A model generated the notes under the pieces. The model made no database searches and was not told the DNA's origin. It worked only from the letters and a program-made list of their open reading frames with translations. Shown piece by piece: positions 35,001 to 40,180 of a stretch of 40,180 bases of DNA. The position numbers and the translations under genes were made by a program. The number at the start of each line of letters is the position of its first letter. The stretch's first letter is position 1. Source of the stretch: Dysgonamonadaceae bacterium (GTDB lineage Bacteria > Bacteroidota > Bacteroidia > Bacteroidales > Azobacteroidaceae); the NCBI GenBank assembly GCA_031267615.1, contig JAIRYM010000016.1, positions 1 through 40,180 on the forward strand, written 5' to 3'.

Positions 35001-35507
35001 CACTGTGAGTGTTATACTTGCTGTATTTTCTGAAGGCTTAACCAACATTTCCTTCGGACCTGCAGCATCTTCCTTTAAAAAATATGAGCCGTAAGTAGAA
35101 AAATAATTATTTTGATGTTCATAAATGCCTCTCGATGAATTATATGTCCACTTTACTGTTCCTCGTCCATAAAAAAGGAAGAAATCACCTGCGCTGAAAA
35201 TACCATCAGCGCCTTTATTTACATAAACAGAAACTTCGGGAATATCGTCTGTATAAGGTTGTGAGAAATCTTCGTTAAGCAACCAGCCACCGTAACCATA
35301 AACTTTCACTTGTGCAGGATTGTCGAAGCCAAATTTTTTCAAATCTTCATAAGTCAGTTTGTAAACAGCGTTTTCGGTAACTTTTATTTGTACCCATTTA
35401 CCTGACGACAAAATAGATGACATCGCATAACGACTACCGTCATTAGCCGCAGACATTCGGCACAACGACATCACAATCAATATTATGGTTACTGTTACTC
35501 TCGTCAT
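32100..35507 (-). CDS. porU: Type IX secretion system sortase PorU
   Basis: PorU is the gingipain-like C25 cysteine protease on the cell surface that cleaves the C-terminal signal of type IX substrates and attaches them to A-LPS. The 1135-residue protein has a signal peptide (1-20), N-terminal beta domains, and a C25 domain with catalytic H648 (LLNYTGHGSTKAWSSEDM) and C681 (ITATCDFGWYDG). An Ig-like region and a C-terminal domain of the type IX kind follow (FVFKSNLPETALEVIVNVYD, then RAKKIIVLKQ). The catalytic Cys position is close to that reported for P. gingivalis PorU (C690). It heads the operon porU-porV-ispF-fkbM-hemN. Confidence 0.95.
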   Translation of the reverse strand: MTRVTVTIILIVMSLCRMSAANDGSRYAMSSILSSGKWVQIKVTENAVYKLTYEDLKKFGFDNPAQVKVYGYGGWLLNEDFSQPYTDDIPEVSVYVNKGADGIFSAGDFFLFYGRGTVKWTYNSSRGIYEHQNNYFSTYGSYFLKEDAAGPKEMLVKPSENTASITLTVFDDYLVYEKDNTTISYTGRELFGESFLGSSGSKQFSFSIPGITSDAGNVKLSFASKPSAADIVALALGNDTIVKLNFVTFSNTSKKANMLESWNSWNGEKSENTTFTVSCHPSRHSRANLNHITLNMKRLLQFYNTGYTFFRNRESIYKPVTYNVDKASANSQIWDITGNYKVNRQDANLNGTTLSFSTNQDNILHEYVMVDITQQFPTPQLVGEIANQDLHALPQTDMIILAPTMYLPYAETLAERHRAESLNVTVVDDKLVFNEFSSGTPDGTAYRRFVKMFYDRAIVASEKPRYLLLFGDGIFDNRHLTSECAKLNPQNFLLTYQMKESLDESYSYGTDDYFGFLDDSEGLSVVSAGIDLGIGRLPVSSTLQASNAVNKILNYMNNSQAGNWKSKIIFTADNTDSNNPNDFCTHAKQADALAQYIDANHPEYMQYKYFMDAYKAVNTSGNTTYPEAKKGFLNTLKEGCFLLNYTGHGSTKAWSSEDMINITDIRQMDFANLPLWITATCDFGWYDGVQTSAGEEAFLNKNSGAIALYTTSRVVYQLNNFQINQKLIKYLFEKDASGAHLRLGDVLRQSKLDLKSDGNKLNYVLLGDPALRLNYPEWKVEIETVNGEPVDSEIKNFRALDNIAVRGIITDESGIKSSNFSGNLEALVFDSKKITESTVMDATGDRFTYSSYPNQVFLGSTAVTNGEFEFSFTVPKDISYTKDNGKMIFYAADKQNTLLRDASGYFERYSFYGTNEDVENDGIGPEIKAMYLNTESFTDGDAVNPTPFFFASVFDEDGVNFSGSGIGHDIKIFIDNKWEYNLNQIYDIQTGIVGFSIPELPDGEHRLRFRVWDIMNNYSEDSLTFRVVKGYKPEIIDLTAYGNPALIDTRFVFKSNLPETALEVIVNVYDLSGQTLWTVFKKASAGMDKNLSFEWDLTDTRGFRVNPGVYIYRAMVKTAGSTEVSRAKKIIVLKQ

Positions 35508-35560
35508 ATTAATTTGTTTATAAAAATAACTGAATAGATAACGAAATATACAGTGTTTTA

Positions 35561-35590
35561 TTGTTATCGTAAAAAAAAGTCATACCTTTG
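35561..35590 (+). promoter_or_regulatory. Promoter of fucU
   Basis: TTG (35561-35563), a 19-base spacer and TACCTTTG (35583-35590) match the Bacteroidota promoter, 21 bases before ATG 35612. Confidence 0.65.
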
Positions 35591-35611
35591 TGCAATTATA
35601 ATAAAAAATTT

Positions 35612-36037
35612 ATGTTAAAAGGAATCAATCCGATTATTTCTCCCGAACTGCTGAAAATTCTGGCAGAAATGGGACACGGCGACGAAATCGTTTTCGGAGA
35701 CAGTAATTTTCCTGCTGCATCTCGCTCACAACGACTTGTCCGCGCAGATGGACACACTATTACGGCGATGCTTGAAGCAATACTGCCCCTGTTTCCTCTT
35801 GATTACGCAGTGGATTATACTACAGTGTTAATGAATTATCGCGGCGAAACAGAACCAAAAGTATGGAATCGTTATCGCGAAATTCTTGGGCGCTATCCAG
35901 ATGGCAACAAGCAATATCTGCTTATACCTAAACCCGATTTTTACGAGCGGGCAAGTCAGGCGTACTGCGTCGTTGCAACGAGCGAATCAGAAGCATTTGC
36001 AAACCTGATTATCAGAAAAGGTTGTGTAAAAAAATAA
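35612..36037 (+). CDS. fucU: L-fucose mutarotase / RbsD-FucU family protein
   Basis: FucU interconverts alpha and beta anomers of L-fucose; relatives act on ribose. Start ATG 35612 gives MLKGINPIISPELLKILAEM; the TTG at 35588 lies within the promoter. The 141-residue length is typical. Visible features are the catalytic-histidine segment MGHGDEIVFGDSNFPA, ADGHTITAMLEAILPLFPLD, and the C-terminal YCVVATSESEAFANLIIRKG. It lies 14 bases before the GH106-like gene and probably shares its transcript, linking it to deoxyhexose (fucose or rhamnose) use. Confidence 0.92.
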   Translation: MLKGINPIISPELLKILAEMGHGDEIVFGDSNFPAASRSQRLVRADGHTITAMLEAILPLFPLDYAVDYTTVLMNYRGETEPKVWNRYREILGRYPDGNKQYLLIPKPDFYERASQAYCVVATSESEAFANLIIRKGCVKK

Positions 36038-36051
36038 ACAAAAATAATAGT

Positions 36052-39000
36052 ATGAAATCTACATTCATTTTACCATTTTTAATGCTTTGCGTCAACTTGT
36101 TTGCCAATAACGTTGACGACAATACATTCATTTCTCCGCCATCGTATTACCACCCCGAAACGTGGTTTCACTTTATCGACGGTAATGTATCGAAAGCCGG
36201 AATTACAGCGGACTTGGAGGCTATCTCCGCCGCAGGAATATCGGGCGTCCAACTCTTTCACGGACATTTCGGCGGAGGATGGCCCGGCGTTGAGCCGCAA
36301 ATCGAATGTTTAAGTCCATTATGGGACGAACACGTGCGCTTTGTTGCCGAAGAATGTCACCGACTCGGACTGCGCTTCACAATGCAAAACTGCCCGGGAT
36401 GGGCAATGTCGGGCGGTCCGTGGATTACGCCCGAAAATGCAATGCGAAATATCGTTATGAGTCGCACCGATGTTATCGGCGGCAACGCTAATGCAGAAAC
36501 AAGATGCGTCTTGCCCATCCCGCAACCCTCCAGCAAAGAATGGCGCGATTACCGCGACTTAGTCGTTCTTGCATTTCCAACGCCTTTAGGCGACGAAAAT
36601 GATAACGGGGCGTTGCTCGCAACGCCCTTACAACCGCAATCTGTTGAAAGCGATATTGATTTCGACTGGAAAAGTTTTATTGCAGGCAAAAAAACTGACA
36701 GAATAAAAATATTACCTGACAAAGAAGGAAAAGACCATTATTTGGAAATAACTTTTGCAGAGCCGGTTACTGTGCGTACCGTGGAATTTTCGAGCATCGA
36801 AGGATTTAATCAAGGCTGGTGTTACGAACCGGGCGTACATATTAAAATTGATGCAATAACGCAGAAAGGACGCGCAACGCAAACCATTTTCGACGCCGAT
36901 ATGCCTGTGGCAAACTGGCAGGACGACAGCCCCGTTTCGTTTGCCTGCAACGAGATAAAAAACGTGTCGCGCTATAGAATTACATTTAAAAACCTCCACG
37001 ATATGTACCTCGACTCCATCCGCCTTTATTCTGCAGCACGAAAAAACAGTTGGGAATCGGAAGCGGGCTGGACTTTGCGCAGTATTCTTCGCGAAGGCGA
37101 AAAGGCAAAACAGTCGAAAGAGGCTTATGTAAAATTTTTGCAAATTGTTGATGTTACGCAATATATGAAGCCAGACGGCTCACTGTCGTGGACGCCTCCG
37201 GCAGGGCAATGGACTATTCTTCGATTCGGACATGTCAACGCCGGACACCGCAACGCGCCCGCGCCGGCAGAGGGAACAGGCTGGGAGTGCAACAAACTCG
37301 CCTGTTCAGGTCCCGATGCTCATTTCGCAGGATATATCGGACGGCTTATCGACAAACCGCTTGCAGGAGGACTGCTCGACTGTATGCTGCTCGACAGTTG
37401 GGAATGTCATACTCAGACTTGGACTGCAGGTTTGGATTCTATTTTCTCTCGGAAAATGAGTTATGAACTTACGAAACATCTGCCTTCGCTGTTTGGTTAT
37501 ATTATAAATAATCAGGAATATACATCGCGTTTTCTATTAGATTTCCGGCGAGTTACGGGCGATTTGTTTGCAAACAAATTTTACGGCAGAATGGCGGAAC
37601 TTGCGCGGGAAAACGGATTGGAGATACAGTACGAAACCTCTGCCGGAGACGTCGTTCCTGCTGACATTATGGAATATTTCAAACACGCCGATGTTCCGAT
37701 GGCAGAGTTTTGGCAGCCGTATTCAGATTCTTATGTAGGGGCGCTAAATTTCAAATCCATAAAACCGACCGTTTCCGCAGCCCGTCTTTATGGTAAGCCG
37801 CGCATTGCGGCAGAGGCGTTTACCTCGTTCGCTCTAACTTGGGACGAGCATTTGACTATGCTCAAAGAAATTGCAAACCTCAACTGCATCGAAGGCATAA
37901 CTCATTTAGTATTTCATACTTACACGCATAATCCACGAACCGACTGGCTACCGCCCGGCACATCTTTCGGCTCATCCATTGGTACGCCTTTCCTGCGCGG
38001 ACAGACTTGGTGGAACGCAATGTCAGAATTTACCGACTATTTTGCGCGGTTAAACTATATGCTTGAAGCGGGACGCCCGGTGTCGGACGTGCTGTGGTAT
38101 CTCGGCGACGAAATCAATCATAGACCTGACCAAAACGCGCCATTTCCCGCAGGTTACAAATACGACTACTGCAATCCCGATATTCTTTTAAACAGACTTT
38201 CGGTCGAAAACAACATTCTGAAAACACCAGAAGGATTGGAATATAAGGTTTTTTATATTCCCGATAATGAACGAATGTTGCCCGAAACGCTCGAACGAAT
38301 CGCAGAATTTGTCCGTCAGGGAGTTGCCGTCGTCGGCAATGCACCTCAGGGACTTGCCACTCTATCTGAAAATGCCGATGCACAAAAGCGTTTCGATAAA
38401 TCAGTAAAAGCAATTTGGAACAAAAAAAATAAAAACGTCTTTTCAAACACTTCGCTCGAAGAGGTGTTGCAGCGGCTTGATATAAAGCCGGATGTAGTCG
38501 GAGGCGATGCCCTGTGGCTGCACCGCTGCACAGAAAACGCCGATGTGTATTACATTGCAGCGCCATACGGAAAAGGATTTCACGGCACATTGAGTTTCAA
38601 TACCCGAGACGCCGAAATGCAAAACGCCTGTGCCCTTGTCTATGACCCGCTTACAGGTGAAACTTCGCCTGCAAAGGTAGTCGGCAAAAGCGGCGGGCGC
38701 ACAGTTTTATTTTTCGATTTGCCTCAGGCAGGCGCCTGTTTTGTGAAATTTTTCCCCTCCGCGATGACAATAGAGCCGTTTTGTCCCGACAATATTAAGC
38801 CCTCCAGTGAGCAAACGCTCGACACGGAATGGACGCTCTTATTCCCCGAAGGCTGGGGAGCGCCCGATTCTCTGAAAACGAGGGAGTTGAAGGCTTGGAA
38901 AGATCTTCCACTCTCGGCAGAAGGCAAAGCGTTTTCGGGGACAGCGATTTACAAAACCAGGTTTTCCTTTGAAGGTATTAAAAACCTTAACAACTCTACG

Positions 39001-39318
39001 GATTTTAAGGTCAAGGAAAAGCAGGTAACTGTTTCCCTCGACCTCGGCGAAGTCGAGATGATTGCCGCCGTAACCCTCAACGGCAAACGCCTGCGCACGC
39101 TTTGGACGCCACCCTACCGCATTGACATTACCGACGCTATTCGCGAAGGCGACAATGACTTGCAGGTGGAAGTTACATCGACGTGGTTCAACCGCCTCGT
39201 ATATGATGCAAATTTGCCTGAAAACGAGCGCAAAACGTGGACTATAGCTGGACCCAAAAAAGATGCTGCGTTGAGAAAAAGCGGGCTAATGGGAGAAGTG
39301 AAGATAATTAATTATTAA
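36052..39318 (+). CDS. Exported GH106-like glycoside hydrolase (alpha-L-rhamnosidase type)
   Basis: ATG 36052 follows fucU by 14 bases and gives a signal peptide (MKSTFILPFLMLCVNLFA). The 1088-residue protein opens with the GH106 pattern (HFIDGNVSKAGITADLEAIS, GISGVQLFHG, NCPGWAMSGGPWITPENAMR). A middle domain (about 200-350) resembles a carbohydrate-binding beta-sandwich. The barrel continues (ENGLEIQYETSAGDVVPADI, PRIAAEAFTSFALTWDEHL). The C-terminus has a GH2-like sugar-binding sandwich (DLGEVEMIAAVTLNGKRLRT). GH106 enzymes cut L-rhamnose from plant pectins such as RG-I/II or other glycans; the true substrate is not shown. No type IX C-terminal domain is seen, so it is probably periplasmic. 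Pairing with a fucose mutarotase suggests deoxyhexose release. Confidence 0.85.
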   Translation: MKSTFILPFLMLCVNLFANNVDDNTFISPPSYYHPETWFHFIDGNVSKAGITADLEAISAAGISGVQLFHGHFGGGWPGVEPQIECLSPLWDEHVRFVAEECHRLGLRFTMQNCPGWAMSGGPWITPENAMRNIVMSRTDVIGGNANAETRCVLPIPQPSSKEWRDYRDLVVLAFPTPLGDENDNGALLATPLQPQSVESDIDFDWKSFIAGKKTDRIKILPDKEGKDHYLEITFAEPVTVRTVEFSSIEGFNQGWCYEPGVHIKIDAITQKGRATQTIFDADMPVANWQDDSPVSFACNEIKNVSRYRITFKNLHDMYLDSIRLYSAARKNSWESEAGWTLRSILREGEKAKQSKEAYVKFLQIVDVTQYMKPDGSLSWTPPAGQWTILRFGHVNAGHRNAPAPAEGTGWECNKLACSGPDAHFAGYIGRLIDKPLAGGLLDCMLLDSWECHTQTWTAGLDSIFSRKMSYELTKHLPSLFGYIINNQEYTSRFLLDFRRVTGDLFANKFYGRMAELARENGLEIQYETSAGDVVPADIMEYFKHADVPMAEFWQPYSDSYVGALNFKSIKPTVSAARLYGKPRIAAEAFTSFALTWDEHLTMLKEIANLNCIEGITHLVFHTYTHNPRTDWLPPGTSFGSSIGTPFLRGQTWWNAMSEFTDYFARLNYMLEAGRPVSDVLWYLGDEINHRPDQNAPFPAGYKYDYCNPDILLNRLSVENNILKTPEGLEYKVFYIPDNERMLPETLERIAEFVRQGVAVVGNAPQGLATLSENADAQKRFDKSVKAIWNKKNKNVFSNTSLEEVLQRLDIKPDVVGGDALWLHRCTENADVYYIAAPYGKGFHGTLSFNTRDAEMQNACALVYDPLTGETSPAKVVGKSGGRTVLFFDLPQAGACFVKFFPSAMTIEPFCPDNIKPSSEQTLDTEWTLLFPEGWGAPDSLKTRELKAWKDLPLSAEGKAFSGTAIYKTRFSFEGIKNLNNSTDFKVKEKQVTVSLDLGEVEMIAAVTLNGKRLRTLWTPPYRIDITDAIREGDNDLQVEVTSTWFNRLVYDANLPENERKTWTIAGPKKDAALRKSGLMGEVKIINY

Positions 39319-39338
39319 TTCATCACATAGCGCACCAC

Positions 39339-39357
39339 AAGTCCGATCGACCGACTT
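39339..39357. repeat. Short inverted repeat downstream of the candidate variable region
   Basis: AAGTC (39339-39343) and GACTT (39353-39357) flank CGATCGACC. On the minus strand it begins 15 bases after the TAG at 39372. Some retroelement variable regions have a small hairpin just downstream, but this one is short and could be a weak terminator between convergent genes. Confidence 0.3.
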
Positions 39358-39371
39358 ATAATTTTATGCCC

Positions 39372-40067
39372 CTACCTACACACAACCCGAAACCCATAGC
39401 GGCCGTACCGGTTATACGGGTAGCTGGAGTTCCGGTACGAAACGAGGCAGTAGTCAGCGTCATACTCCCAGCTGCCGCCGCGAATAACGCGGTAGTTAGA
39501 AGAGTAACCTGTAGAGACTACAGCATCCCCTGTCGGAGTGCTAAACGGAGTGCCACTGCTGCTGCCGTCAAAGGTAGCATCCCCCTTGTTCCAACACCAC
39601 TCACAAACGTTGCCTGACATGTCAAAGAGACCAAGATCGTTGGCGCCTAAGGTGCCAACAGGGCGGGTACTGTATTTGTTATCAACATATGAATTATCCC
39701 AGTACCACGCTACGTCGCCAATGGTAACACTGCCGGAATATTCCCATTCGCGCACATTTGTACCGCCACGCGCTGCATACTCCCACTCCCATTCAGTGGG
39801 CAAACGGTAGCCGTCGGCTGTGAAATCGCAGGTGACTGCGTCCCATTTGGCGTCAGTGGTTGATGGTATATCTGTTGTATATTTAAGTTCTAACCAGTTG
39901 CTAACACTGGAAACAGTATAAACAGGGCCCTTGCCTTCCATAGCGCTTAACTTGTTGCAGTACGCTATCGCGTCATACCAGCTGATCATATCAGCAGGTT
40001 TGGCTGATGAGGGTGCGGATAAATCAATTTGGGTATCAGTAGTATTATTGCAACTAAAGTAATTAAT
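39372..40067 (-). pseudogene. SUMF1/FGE-fold (C-type-lectin-like) protein, N-terminally truncated, with candidate variable C-terminus
   Basis: The minus frame opens at 40067 after a TGA and runs to TAG 39372; the first ATG is at 39989, inside the conserved domain. The domain is nearly complete from YFSCNN onward: PADMISWYDAIAYCNKLSAM, GYRLPTEWEWEYAARGG, LGLFDMSGNVCEWCW, NYRVIRGGSW and the end GFRVVCR. The signal peptide and N-terminal domains seen in its paralogue at 13925-15103 are missing. The end of another gene's frame lies only 9 bases beyond the TGA, suggesting truncation by a mobile element. Nothing suggests sulfatase activation. The fold is used by ligand-binding proteins and by retroelement targets. 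It could still be expressed from ATG 39989 (205 residues). Confidence 0.75.
39390..39482 (-). other. Candidate diversity-generating-retroelement variable region (VR)
   Basis: From the Arg before GGSW to the Phe of GFRVV, the variable-looking residues E-Y-D-A-D-Y-C-L-V-S-Y-R-N-S-S-Y-P-Y-N-R-Y-G-R-Y are set between fixed G, W, C, R, P and F. Fifteen codons (TAT, GAC, GAC, TAC, TAC, AAC, TCC, AGC, TAC, TAT, AAC, TAC, GGC, CGC, TAT) all end in C or T and all derive from AAC or AAT by changing only the adenines. That is the signature of adenine-specific mutagenic retrohoming, and the SUMF1/C-type-lectin C-terminus is the usual target. No reverse transcriptase or template repeat is in the window. 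Confidence 0.55.
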
Positions 40068-40075
40068 TCAAGTTG

Positions 40076-40180
40076 CTATTTATCTACGTTATATAATTTA
40101 TCAAAAGTATATCCCCAAATGAAAGCAATCAACTTAATAAGGAAACCATTTTCAGTAACCGCATGAATTGTTTTAGGCAA
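40076..40180 (-). CDS. C-terminal end of a gene cut by the window edge, possibly a transposase
   Basis: A minus frame is open from the window edge to TAG at 40076-40078 and reads LPKTIHAVTENGFLIKLIAF then IWGYTFDKLYNVDK. It has no internal start, so it is the 3' end of a longer gene. The amphipathic, aromatic-rich tail resembles the C-terminal helix of some DDE transposases, but I cannot assign a family. Its position right beside the truncated SUMF1 frame fits an insertion sequence having cut that gene. Confidence 0.5.
   Translation of the reverse strand: MPKTIHAVTENGFLIKLIAFIWGYTFDKLYNVDK

Noticed and set aside
39372-40067. A true formylglycine-generating (sulfatase-activating) enzyme
   Set aside because: It lacks the N-terminal half of the domain, no sulfatase gene is nearby, and nothing specifically indicates the activating function. 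The fold is shared with many ligand-binding and retroelement-target proteins.

Overview
The window is a roughly 40 kb piece of an AT-rich Bacteroidota chromosome, most likely Bacteroidales. Three things support this. Most intergenic regions carry the Bacteroidota promoter form (TTG or TTTG, about 19-22 bases, then TAnnTTTG) and lack Shine-Dalgarno sites. The type IX secretion genes porU-porV lie next to ispF, as in Porphyromonas. The proteins have Bacteroidota character (DUF6261, HU-like/DUF4469, single-chain SecDF, CBM20-MalQ). The copies of SUMF1-type proteins and GC-rich intergenic repeats recall uncultured gut or insect-gut Bacteroidales, but that is inference.

Layout. 1-400: 42-bp tandem repeats and a promoter. 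402-7131 (+): DUF6261 protein, outer-membrane barrel, M24 peptidase, MalQ, XseA, FolA. 7121-12034 (-): TruB, LpdA, ROK kinase, GH2 glycosidase. Then tRNA-Ser(GGA) and a GltA/NfnL-type oxidoreductase (-). 13925-15103 (-): a SUMF1-type secreted-protein pseudogene, followed by a repeat-bearing non-coding stretch. 15850-22788: DUF1573 protein (-), thioredoxin-fold lipoprotein (+), a single reading frame joining a Fur/Zur regulator to a TonB-dependent receptor (-), FtcD (+), DEAD-box helicase (-). 22960-24660: a GC-rich repeat island around an HU-like/DUF4469 gene. 24718-35507 (-): small conserved protein, SecDF, then hemN-fkbM-ispF-porV-porU. 35612-39318 (+): FucU and a GH106-like glycosidase. 39372-40180 (-): a second, N-terminally truncated SUMF1-type reading frame and the tail of another gene cut by the window edge.

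How the genes fit together. PorU and PorV are the cell-surface sortase and shuttle of type IX secretion, and SecDF powers the inner-membrane export that precedes it. The GH2, GH106-like, FucU, ROK and MalQ proteins point to use of plant or host glycans and glycogen or maltodextrins. The Fur/Zur-receptor frame points to metal (probably zinc) uptake.

Most notable observations: (1) the C-terminus of the SUMF1-type frame at 39390-39482 has the codon signature of a diversity-generating-retroelement variable region, with no reverse transcriptase in the window; (2) the Fur regulator is fused in frame to a TonB receptor with no separating stop or start codon; (3) the other SUMF1 copy is a pseudogene with two amber codons at likely Gln positions and has lost exactly the segment that would hold such a variable region; (4) GC-rich palindromic repeats and a 23-bp tandem array surround the HU-like gene, and a repeat supplies that gene's stop codon.
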